Shown here piece by piece: positions 1 through 7,387 of a stretch of DNA of 64,000 nucleotides. The notes below the pieces were generated by a model. It was given only the letters and a program-made list of their open reading frames with translations, searched no databases and had not been told where the DNA came from. The translations under genes were made by a program, and so were the position numbers. This DNA is from Marinobacter sp. F4216. Its GTDB lineage: Bacteria; Pseudomonadota; Gammaproteobacteria; Pseudomonadales; Oleiphilaceae. Each line of letters begins with the position of its first letter. Positions within the stretch are counted from its first letter, which is position 1. The stretch lies in the NCBI RefSeq assembly GCF_019931195.1, contig NZ_JAIOUO010000009.1:124001-188000 (forward strand), written 5' to 3'.

Positions 1-579
1 AGCTTTGACGACCTGGTGAGTGAAATCGGATTGGGCAACCGTATGGCCTATCTGGTTGCCCGGCAGCTTCTGTCCGGCTCCGAAGAAACTGCGGAAGTCA
101 ACGTCACCAAGGAACGTGGCAGTAATGGCGAGCAGAGTCCGGTGACCATTCGCGGTGTGGAAGGGTTGCTGGTGCGGTGTGCCAGCTGCTGCAAACCTAT
201 CCCGGGCGACCCGGTGGTCGGTATCATGGATTCGGGCAGGGGAATGGTGATTCACTCCGATACCTGCGTGCGCCTGCCAGCCGATGACGAAGGCCGAGCC
301 CGGTTGACCCATCTGAACTGGGCGAAAGATATTACCGATGAGTTCTCGGTCGACCTGAAAGTGGAGCTTGTGCGCAAGCGAGGCGTTATTGCAGAAGTGG
401 CTAATGCTGTCGCCATTGCCGATGGCAACATCGAGCGCATCAACGTCGAGGAGCAGAACGCCAAGTTCAGTGTTGTCAGCCTGGTGTTGCACGTTCAGGG
501 CCGGAGGCACCTGGCCCGCGTGATGAGACGGGTACGCAACATTCGTGCGGTGACTCACATCAGCCGGGTCCGCCACTGA
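1..579 (+). CDS. spoT: Bifunctional (p)ppGpp synthetase/hydrolase SpoT, C-terminal part (5' end outside window)
   Basis: The reading frame is open from base 1, so only about the last 192 residues are present. It contains the Cys-rich region (CASCCKPIPGDP) followed by a C-terminal ACT domain (DEFSVDLKVEL, then RGVIAEVANAVA), the regulatory end of RelA/SpoT proteins. The catalytic HD and synthetase domains must lie to the left. SpoT makes and degrades the stringent-response alarmone ppGpp in the cytoplasm. The ridA gene follows at a distance of 78 bp. RelA has a similar C-terminus, but the LGNRMAYLVA stretch and the ridA/recG neighbourhood favour SpoT. Confidence 0.93.
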   Translation, partial: SFDDLVSEIGLGNRMAYLVARQLLSGSEETAEVNVTKERGSNGEQSPVTIRGVEGLLVRCASCCKPIPGDPVVGIMDSGRGMVIHSDTCVRLPADDEGRARLTHLNWAKDITDEFSVDLKVELVRKRGVIAEVANAVAIADGNIERINVEEQNAKFSVVSLVLHVQGRRHLARVMRRVRNIRAVTHISRVRH

Positions 580-657
580 TCTGCTACTTGGGTCTGGTTG
601 ACACTGGTCGGCTTCAGAGGGGAGGATGGTCGTTTTGAAGAGAGGAAGTTTCAAATC

Positions 658-1044
658 ATGACCAATAAGTCCATTATCCAGACAGATCAGGCACCTCAGG
701 CGATCGGTCCTTATTCTCAGGCAGTGAAGGCGGGCGATACCGTATACCTGTCAGGCCAGATTCCGCTGGTGCCAGAAACTATGGAACTGGTTGAGGGCGA
801 CTTTGCCGCCAACACCCGCCAGGTTTTCGAAAATCTGAAAGCCGTGTGTGAGGCAGCTGGTGGTGGCCTGAAAGACATCGTTAAGCTGAATATCTTCATG
901 ACCGACCTGGCTAACTTTGCCACGGTCAATGAAATCATGGCGACTTACTTCCAGGAACCGTACCCGGCTCGAGCGGCCGTCGGTGTGGCCGCCCTGCCCA
1001 AGGGTGTGCCCATTGAAATGGAAGCCGTCATGGTGCTGAGCTAA
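658..1044 (+). CDS. ridA: RidA family reactive intermediate (enamine/imine) deaminase
   Basis: A 128-residue protein of the YjgF/YER057c/UK114 family. RidA hydrolyses reactive 2-aminoacrylate-type enamines formed by PLP enzymes, as a cytoplasmic trimer. Visible family signatures are the N-terminal [10 protein letters not shown], the central YLSGQIPL and the C-terminal [14 protein letters not shown], which carries the conserved Arg. The ATG at 658 is preceded by a purine-rich site (AGAGGAAG) and gives the normal family length; an upstream TTG would add 20 residues of unlikely sequence. It sits between spoT and a bidirectional terminator, probably in the spoT transcript. Confidence 0.95.
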   Translation: MTNKSIIQTDQAPQAIGPYSQAVKAGDTVYLSGQIPLVPETMELVEGDFAANTRQVFENLKAVCEAAGGGLKDIVKLNIFMTDLANFATVNEIMATYFQEPYPARAAVGVAALPKGVPIEMEAVMVLS

Positions 1045-1063
1045 CATCTGACGGACAGCCATT

Positions 1064-1091
1064 AAAAGGGCGGCCTCTGTGCCGCCCTTTT
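1064..1091. terminator. Bidirectional rho-independent terminator
   Basis: An 11-bp arm AAAAGGGCGGC pairs with GCCGCCCTTTT around a 6-nt loop. T-runs occur on both strands, so it ends ridA from the left and the minus-strand epimerase gene from the right. Confidence 0.9.
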
Positions 1092-1107
1092 AATTGCCCA
1101 AAGAACA

Positions 1108-1971
1108 TCAGTGACCCATCATTTCCCGGTAACCGGCCCTGAAATCCGGGTAGTCAAACCGGAAGCCGGTGTCGAGTAACCTCTGGTTTCGGCAGCGCTT
1201 GCTGCCTGCCCGCCCGCCTTTCCGGGCACCCTCCACAGGGTCAGCGCAGGGCACCTGTTCCCTGACCCAGCCGACGACGGCATCCAGCCTTGCCGGCTCG
1301 CAATCGCTTGCAAGGTAAATGTCCTCCAGAGGCGTTCCCGCCAGGCTCAACGTCACCAGGTGTTCGACCACCCTGGCGGCGTCCGCCTCGTGTATCCGGT
1401 TACTGAACGGAGCAGGAGAGCTCGGGTTCATCCCCCCCTCGATCACTTCCTCCAGAAAGCGCCGTCTCGATGGCCCGTAGATGCCGCTGAAGCGCACCAC
1501 GGTGGCGGGGTGCCCACTGTTCAGGGCAGCCTGCTCTCCGTGCAGTATCTGCTCGCCACTGGGTCGTGCGGGCCGTGTGGGGCTGCTCTCGTCCACCCAG
1601 CTGTCGTCGTCCTGTGAGTAAACGCTGGTACTGCTGATGAAAATCAGTCGGGTCAGCGAATGTGGCGGGATTTCTGCCAGCAAGTTGGTCAGACCGGTCA
1701 CGTAGGCGTCCCGGTAGCCCTGTTGGTCGTAGCTGGCCGGCGTAAGGCAATAGATAACGACGTTGAGGTTATCCGGCAGGATGCCGGCCAGGGTGTCCGG
1801 TTTGCTCAGATCGGCCCGGACACCCTGGACGCCTTCGGGAACCCGGTCCGGATTTCGCCGCAAGCCAAAGACTTTGGCGGACGTGGACAGGCGCTGCGCA
1901 ATGGCCCCGCCAAGCTTACCGCAGCCGGCAACCAGGATCCGGGGAGGCTGAGTGGGTTCATACGTTGCCAT
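1108..1971 (-). CDS. NAD(P)-dependent epimerase/dehydratase family protein (SDR, YeeZ-like)
   Basis: A 287-residue extended short-chain dehydrogenase-like protein. A Rossmann nucleotide-binding motif lies near the N-terminus (RILVAGCGKLGGAIAQRL, a GxGxxG variant), with the SDR segment FISSTSVYSQ and a GIYGP motif further on. Substrate unknown; the family includes nucleotide-sugar epimerases and E. coli YeeZ. The ATG at 1971 has an AAGGA element 12 nt upstream; a TTG four codons earlier is possible. It is transcribed divergently from oxyR with about 75 bp between, so the two may share a regulatory region. Confidence 0.8.
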   Translation of the reverse strand: MATYEPTQPPRILVAGCGKLGGAIAQRLSTSAKVFGLRRNPDRVPEGVQGVRADLSKPDTLAGILPDNLNVVIYCLTPASYDQQGYRDAYVTGLTNLLAEIPPHSLTRLIFISSTSVYSQDDDSWVDESSPTRPARPSGEQILHGEQAALNSGHPATVVRFSGIYGPSRRRFLEEVIEGGMNPSSPAPFSNRIHEADAARVVEHLVTLSLAGTPLEDIYLASDCEPARLDAVVGWVREQVPCADPVEGARKGGRAGSKRCRNQRLLDTGFRFDYPDFRAGYREMMGH

Positions 1972-2046
1972 AGGCTTTATCAATCCTTATGCTGTGGCTC
2001 ATAAATAAGTAAAAGCTGGTTTGCCAGACTGTGACCGGAGTTCGTC

Positions 2047-3006
2047 ATGACACTCACAGAGCTACGATACGTTGTTACCCTCGCCCGGGAAAAGCATTTT
2101 GGCCGCGCTGCTGAGCGCTGTCATGTTAGCCAGCCCACCCTGAGCGTTGCGGTTAAAAAGCTTGAAGAGGAGCTGGGTGTGCCCCTCTTTGAGCGAAGCA
2201 AGAGCAGCATCCGGGTCACCGAAACCGGCCAGCGAATCATCGAACAGGCACAGCGGGTTCTGGACCAGGTCGGCGTCATCAAGGATATGGCTCAGGATGG
2301 CAAGAATCAGCTTAACTCCCCGCTCAAAGTGGGTGCCATCTACACCATCGGGCCCTACCTGTTCCCGCACCTGTTGCCGGAGCTCCGGCGTGCGGCGCCG
2401 GAGATGCCCCTCTACATCGAGGAAAATTATACGGCCGATCTGCGTCAGAAACTGCGTCGGTCCGAACTGGACGCGATCATCATCGCCCTCCCGTTCGAAG
2501 AGCCGGAAGTGGTGACCCTGCCGTTGTACGATGAGCCGTTTGTGGTGTTGTTGCCCGCCGCCCATCCGCTGGCGAAGAAAGAACAGCTGACACCCGAAGA
2601 GCTGGCCAAGGAACAACTGCTGCTGTTAGGCCCCGGTCACTGTTTCCGGGACCAGGTGCTGGAGTCCTGCCCGCCTCTGGTCGAAGCCGTCACCCGCAAG
2701 GCCGATGCGACCGAACCGGCATTGGTCACCGAGGGCAGCTCCCTGGAAACCATCCGCCACATGGTAGCCTCGGGTCTGGGGATTACCGTCCTGCCCCTGT
2801 CGGCGGCGACGGCCATGCATTATCCGGACGACATCATCGCCGTTCGCCGGTTTTCCTCGCCCGTTCCTTTCCGCACCGTGGCACTGGCCTGGCGGGTGAC
2901 CTTCCCGCGGCCCAAGGCCATCGATATGCTTTCGCTGGCGGCCAGCCAGTGCCGGGTCATCGAGAAGGCAAAGTCGGAAACCCCCGCCGTGGCTGAGCAG
3001 GCCTGA
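2047..3006 (+). CDS. oxyR: Hydrogen-peroxide-sensing LysR-type regulator OxyR
   Basis: A 319-residue LysR-family regulator: N-terminal winged helix (about residues 1-60, with AAERCHVSQPTLSVAVKKLE) and a C-terminal periplasmic-binding-like sensor domain. The redox cysteines fall at codons 199 (GHCF) and 208 (ESCP), exactly the C199/C208 numbering of E. coli OxyR, which identifies it as OxyR and not another LysR protein. The oxidised disulfide form activates peroxide-defence genes. recG starts 8 nt downstream, the conserved oxyR-recG arrangement seen in pseudomonads. Confidence 0.95.
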   Translation: MTLTELRYVVTLAREKHFGRAAERCHVSQPTLSVAVKKLEEELGVPLFERSKSSIRVTETGQRIIEQAQRVLDQVGVIKDMAQDGKNQLNSPLKVGAIYTIGPYLFPHLLPELRRAAPEMPLYIEENYTADLRQKLRRSELDAIIIALPFEEPEVVTLPLYDEPFVVLLPAAHPLAKKEQLTPEELAKEQLLLLGPGHCFRDQVLESCPPLVEAVTRKADATEPALVTEGSSLETIRHMVASGLGITVLPLSAATAMHYPDDIIAVRRFSSPVPFRTVALAWRVTFPRPKAIDMLSLAASQCRVIEKAKSETPAVAEQA

Positions 3007-3014
3007 CCCGCCTC

Positions 3015-5090
3015 ATGGTGTCGCTGGAAGACATCCCGGTCACCGAGTTGAAGGGGGTCGGCGGCGCTCTCGCAGACAAGCTGGCCAGGCTCGGCATCTC
3101 GTCTCTGCAGGACCTGCTGTTCCACCTGCCGCACCGCTATGAAGACCGAACCCGCCTGATGCCCATCGGTAGCTTGCGAATCGGGGATGTGGCACTGGTG
3201 GAAGGGGAAGTCATGAAGGCCGACCTGGTCATGGGTCGGCGTCGAAGCCTGCAGGTGACCCTCAAAGATGACAGTGGTTTCCTCGCGCTGCGGTTTTTTC
3301 ATTTCAATGCCGCCCAGAAAAAGCAGCTGAGTGAGGGTTCCCGGGTCCGCTGCTTCGGTGAGGTGAGGCCCGGCCGTGCCGGTTTCGAGTTTTACCATCC
3401 CGAGTACCAGGTGAATCCCCCTCCCATGCCCGCTGAAGGGCAGGCCACACTGACGCCGGTCTATCCGCTCACCGAAGGCATACAGCAGCCCAGAATTCGT
3501 GCCCTGTGCCAACAGGCACTGGGTTATCTGAAGCGTTTTCCCGTTCGGGACTGGTTGCCTGCCCCATTATTGGCGGATTATCAGTTGCCCGACATCAACG
3601 ACGCCATTCAGACTGTTCACTCACCGCCGGCCCATGCGCCGGTCCATCTCCTGGTCGAAGGCAAGCATCCGGCCCAGCAGCGACTGGTCATGGAAGAATT
3701 GCTGGCGCACCAGTTGAGTCTGCTCAAGGTGCGGCAACAGATTCAGCAGCGCGAGGCTCTGCCGTTGCTGCCATCGGGTGACCTGGTGGAACGGTTTCTG
3801 GAATACCTGCCTTTCCAGCTGACTCAGGCACAGCGACACGTCGTTGCTGATATCCGGCAGGACTTGAGCCAGCCTCTGCCCATGCTGCGTCTGGTGCAGG
3901 GGGACGTGGGTTCCGGTAAAACGGTGGTCGCGGCCCTGGCGGCACTGCAGGTTTTGAGCGCCGGGGCCCAAGTGGCGTTGATGGCGCCAACTGAAATTCT
4001 GGCGGAGCAGCACCTGAATAATTTTCGGGCCTGGCTGGAGCCACTGGGTATTCAGTTGGCCTGGTTGTCCGGGAAAGTAAAGGGCAAGGCCCGCCTGGAC
4101 GCGCTGGAGGCAGTCCGTTCCGGGGCTGCCCAGGTTGTGATCGGCACACACGCTCTGTTTCAGGACGACGTTGAATTTCAGCGACTGGCACTGGTGATTG
4201 TGGATGAACAGCATCGCTTCGGTGTCCACCAGCGACTGGCGCTGAGAGAGAAAGGAGTAGGCTCGCAACTGGCACCCCACCAGCTGATCATGACGGCCAC
4301 CCCCATTCCCCGAACCCTGGCCATGAGTGCCTATGCGGATCTGGATACCTCTCTGATTGACGAGTTGCCCCCCGGACGCAAACCCATCGAGACCATCGTG
4401 CTTCCGGACAGTCGCCGGGAGGAGATCATCGAGCGGGTGCGTAAGGCCTGTACCCAGGGACGTCAGGCGTATTGGGTCTGTACCCTGATTGAAGAGTCCG
4501 AAGCCCTGCAGTGTCAGGCCGCTGAAGCCACGGCGGAAGAACTGGCCCGCAGGTTGCCGGAACTCAAAGTGGGCCTGGTGCATGGCCGGCTCAAGGCCAC
4601 TGAAAAAGCCGAGGTCATGGACCGGTTCAAAGTGGGGGAGCTGGACTTGCTGGTGGCCACCACAGTCATCGAGGTGGGGGTGGATGTGCCGAACGCCTCC
4701 CTGATTATTATTGAAAACCCCGAGCGTCTTGGCCTGGCTCAATTGCACCAGCTGCGTGGTCGGGTAGGGCGTGGTGAACAGGCCAGTTTCTGTGTGCTGA
4801 TGTACCACCCGCCTCTGTCCAACAACGGCAAGGCCCGTTTGCAGGCCCTGCGTGACAGCCAGGACGGCTTTGTGATTGCCGAAAAGGATCTGGAGATTCG
4901 TGGCCCGGGGGAAGTGTTGGGTACTCGCCAGACAGGCATGATGCAGTTCCGGCTGGCGGATTTCGAACGGGACAAGGGGTGGATTGAACCTGTTCGGGAG
5001 ATGGCACCACCCTTGTTGCAGACGCCGGCCGTGGTTGATGCGCTCATCCGGCGCTGGCTGGGTGAGCGGATTCGTTACGGAGATGTCTGA
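3015..5090 (+). CDS. recG: ATP-dependent DNA helicase RecG
   Basis: A 691-residue superfamily 2 helicase that remodels stalled replication forks and branch-migrates Holliday junctions. An N-terminal wedge/OB-fold domain (about 1-240) carries ELKGVG. Walker A GDVGSGKT is at about residues 296-303, the DEQH box at 397-400 followed by RFGVHQR, motif III TATPIPRT, and the C-terminal QLRGRVGRG and IRGPGEVLGTRQ signatures. Length matches the family. The ATG at 3015 follows the oxyR stop by 8 nt, suggesting co-transcription. Confidence 0.97.
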   Translation: MVSLEDIPVTELKGVGGALADKLARLGISSLQDLLFHLPHRYEDRTRLMPIGSLRIGDVALVEGEVMKADLVMGRRRSLQVTLKDDSGFLALRFFHFNAAQKKQLSEGSRVRCFGEVRPGRAGFEFYHPEYQVNPPPMPAEGQATLTPVYPLTEGIQQPRIRALCQQALGYLKRFPVRDWLPAPLLADYQLPDINDAIQTVHSPPAHAPVHLLVEGKHPAQQRLVMEELLAHQLSLLKVRQQIQQREALPLLPSGDLVERFLEYLPFQLTQAQRHVVADIRQDLSQPLPMLRLVQGDVGSGKTVVAALAALQVLSAGAQVALMAPTEILAEQHLNNFRAWLEPLGIQLAWLSGKVKGKARLDALEAVRSGAAQVVIGTHALFQDDVEFQRLALVIVDEQHRFGVHQRLALREKGVGSQLAPHQLIMTATPIPRTLAMSAYADLDTSLIDELPPGRKPIETIVLPDSRREEIIERVRKACTQGRQAYWVCTLIEESEALQCQAAEATAEELARRLPELKVGLVHGRLKATEKAEVMDRFKVGELDLLVATTVIEVGVDVPNASLIIIENPERLGLAQLHQLRGRVGRGEQASFCVLMYHPPLSNNGKARLQALRDSQDGFVIAEKDLEIRGPGEVLGTRQTGMMQFRLADFERDKGWIEPVREMAPPLLQTPAVVDALIRRWLGERIRYGDV

Positions 5091-5224
5091 TTACTTGAGT
5101 GGTCTTGTACGACGTATCGGCCAAGCCGTGACGTGGGGCAGGCCCTAAAGAAAAACTTTTCGCCTCCGGGAGAAGGCGCAAGCAGATCCGATGCGGGTCA
5201 TGCAGTATGATTCGGGACATAATT

Positions 5225-6580
5225 ATGAAAAAAACCGGAGCATTTGAACGAACCCTTGAGGAGTTGTCCCCAGGCTCGTCTGTGGTTAACGACGGTCGGG
5301 CCGGTGAGTTCAACTGTCTGCGAATGGTGCTGCTTGGCGACGACCAGGGCGCGATACAACTGGTATGCCGCAAGAACGATCTGGTAGATATCGAACAAAT
5401 CAATGCACACCTTGGGCGGCAGCTACAGGTGGTTGGTCGGCCCGAATCACCCCGTTTCGGCAGGAGTACGGGCGTGGTGGAGCTGCCCACACTGGCAAAC
5501 TTTACCCACAGCGAAACAGTGGTTGATCCCCAGGTGGACCAGCTGTCGTCAGTGAGGCTCGAACTGGGGGAGCAAGGCCGAACGCTTCATCTGTCCGGGG
5601 AAGACTTCCAATCGCTGACAGAAGAGGCGAGACGAATAGCATTTGCAGTTTCTGTGGGCCCGAGTTTATGGAGCCTGAACGATTCAGAGCGCGATCAGAA
5701 AGAGTTTCGCCGGGCCATAACCAAGTTTACCGGTCTGCGCATCCAGCAACGGATCAAGGATATTTTAGAGTTTCCACCGCTGCCGGAAACCGCCCAGCGT
5801 ATTGTTCATCTCCGGATGGACCCCAACACTGTGATGGATGATCTGGTGGATGTCGTGGAAAGCGATCCCGCTCTTGCGGCCCAGGTATTCAGCTGGGCGT
5901 CATCCTCTCCAGGCGCTCCTGTCGGACAGGTGCGCTCGGTTCATGATGCGGTCTCCAGAGTACTTGGTTTCGAACTGGTGATGAACATGGCGCTGGGGCT
6001 CGTTCTCAAACCGTCTCAGGGACACCACCCGGAAGGGTATATGGAAAGCTGGCAGCAGGCTATCTGGCAGGCTCAGGCAGCCGGTCTTTTGTGTACGCTG
6101 ATGCCTTCGGGCAAACGACCCTTGTTTGGTCTTGCCTATCTGTCCGGCCTGCTGCACAACTTTGGTTTCCTGGTGTTGGGCCACGTGTTTCCCCCGCATC
6201 TCAAGCTGGTGTGTCGTTCCCTCGAGGCGAATCCCAACATCGATTCCTCGGTCATCGAACAGTATCTGCTGGGCATTACCCGCGAACAGATTGGCGCCCT
6301 GTTGATGGAAAACTGGGGGATGCCGGAGGAGGTGGCGAGCGCGCTCCGTTATCAGAAACACAGCGGTTACGATGGCCGGCACAGCGTGTACGCGAAACTG
6401 CTCTGGCTCGGTCGTCAGTTGTTGGTCGAGCGCGGTTTGTCGCCGGGTGCCAGTGAGCCGGTTCCGGCGGCCGTGTTCGAGTCTCTGGGCCTGGACGAGG
6501 CAAAGGTACATGCCCGGTTCGACGAGCTGGTGGCGAAAAAAGATACCGCGTTAGCTATGGCTGGAATGATGGCGCAGTAA
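5225..6580 (+). CDS. YbaK-like (aminoacyl-tRNA deacylase-type) and HDOD domain fusion protein
   Basis: About 451 residues. The N-terminal third (MVLLGDDQGAIQLVCRKNDLVD) resembles the YbaK/ProX-type deacylase fold. The second half is an HDOD domain starting near FPPLPETAQRIVHLRMDP, with YLSGLLHNFGFLVLGHVFP and GITREQIGALLMENWG further on, as in non-catalytic HD relatives used in signalling. Function is unknown; HDOD proteins often act with c-di-GMP or stress pathways. The ATG at 5225 has GGGA 7 nt upstream; an ATG at 5207 would add six residues. It is 134 bp downstream of recG. Confidence 0.8.
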   Translation: MKKTGAFERTLEELSPGSSVVNDGRAGEFNCLRMVLLGDDQGAIQLVCRKNDLVDIEQINAHLGRQLQVVGRPESPRFGRSTGVVELPTLANFTHSETVVDPQVDQLSSVRLELGEQGRTLHLSGEDFQSLTEEARRIAFAVSVGPSLWSLNDSERDQKEFRRAITKFTGLRIQQRIKDILEFPPLPETAQRIVHLRMDPNTVMDDLVDVVESDPALAAQVFSWASSSPGAPVGQVRSVHDAVSRVLGFELVMNMALGLVLKPSQGHHPEGYMESWQQAIWQAQAAGLLCTLMPSGKRPLFGLAYLSGLLHNFGFLVLGHVFPPHLKLVCRSLEANPNIDSSVIEQYLLGITREQIGALLMENWGMPEEVASALRYQKHSGYDGRHSVYAKLLWLGRQLLVERGLSPGASEPVPAAVFESLGLDEAKVHARFDELVAKKDTALAMAGMMAQ

Positions 6581-6902
6581 GTCGTGTGATTTGCTGTCAA
6601 GCATAAAAAAGCCGGCCCATGGGCCGGCAAGCTCACCCGCTTGTTGCAGAGGTATTCACAAGAGGTATCCAAACCAATCAGGAGAAAATCGCCAAGGGTC
6701 CGTAAACCGCGTTAACTTCGCAGTACCCTATTAGTTAATTTAGACAAAGGGCGGGAAAAGGAAAGTCAGGGATTACCGACGCCAAATAATGAGCACTGTG
6801 TCACATTTCAGCGGTGGTGGAAGGTGTTGATTTCTCTTGTTGGCGACAGAGAATGATTAACTTGATAGATACAAAAGTTTACAAAAAGCCCTGCTCCAGG
6901 TC
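6581..6902. other. Intergenic stretch with one terminator, otherwise nothing recognised
   Basis: About 320 bp between convergent genes. Apart from the minus-strand terminator at its left end, no ORF with a plausible start, tRNA or repeat was recognised. It is noticeably AT-rich from 6700 to 6890. Confidence 0.5.
6605..6628 (-). terminator. Rho-independent terminator (minus strand)
   Basis: The palindrome GCCGGCCCATGGGCCGGC is followed on the minus strand by TTTTTT. It would end transcripts coming leftward from the DUF2489/oxidoreductase pair; the stem may also slow plus-strand transcription from the HDOD gene. Confidence 0.75.
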
Positions 6903-7367
6903 TCATGCGTCTCGAAAGGTATGTTGTCGGATGGCCGACGCCGCCTGCTGAATGGCTTCACCGTATTCTTTCTCTACTGCGAAACGTTCTTTGTCCATCT
7001 TGGCCACCAGCTTCTTGTCCGTCGCCTTTCTGGCCCGGTGGGTGGGCATGTGCTGAAGTTTGTCGTGGACCTGTTGAAATACCTGGTACGGGGATTGATC
7101 GAGCAACTCGGGCTGCACATGGTCCAGCAGCCCTTTCAAGCGCAGACACGCTTCCGAATACTCGATCTGGTCCGCTTCCACCGCCATGGCAATCACGCGA
7201 ATGCTCTCGATCATGTCCGTCCGGCGCTGCTTCTGAAAGGCCTCGGCCTTTTGCTTGCGGATGCGCTGTTCCGCAACACCGGACAGCTGTCGACGAATCA
7301 CGGCCAGCAGTATCACGATCACGATCAGGCCCCCAACAATCAGAGCCCACTGTAGCCACTGCGGCAT
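6903..7367 (-). CDS. DUF2489 domain-containing inner-membrane protein
   Basis: A 154-residue protein with one N-terminal membrane segment (about residues 6-26, ALIVGGLIVIVILLAVI). A charged cytoplasmic domain follows, rich in Lys/Arg/Gln and predicted mostly helical (IRKQKAEAFQKQRR, then MIESIRVIAMAVE). The MIESIRVIA... QIEYSEACLRL pattern is typical of DUF2489, for which no function is known. It lies 20 bp downstream of the molybdopterin oxidoreductase and is probably co-transcribed with it, although the pairing may be incidental. Confidence 0.8.
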   Translation of the reverse strand: MPQWLQWALIVGGLIVIVILLAVIRRQLSGVAEQRIRKQKAEAFQKQRRTDMIESIRVIAMAVEADQIEYSEACLRLKGLLDHVQPELLDQSPYQVFQQVHDKLQHMPTHRARKATDKKLVAKMDKERFAVEKEYGEAIQQAASAIRQHTFRDA

Positions 7368-7387
7368 GATTACCCCCTATTCAATGG

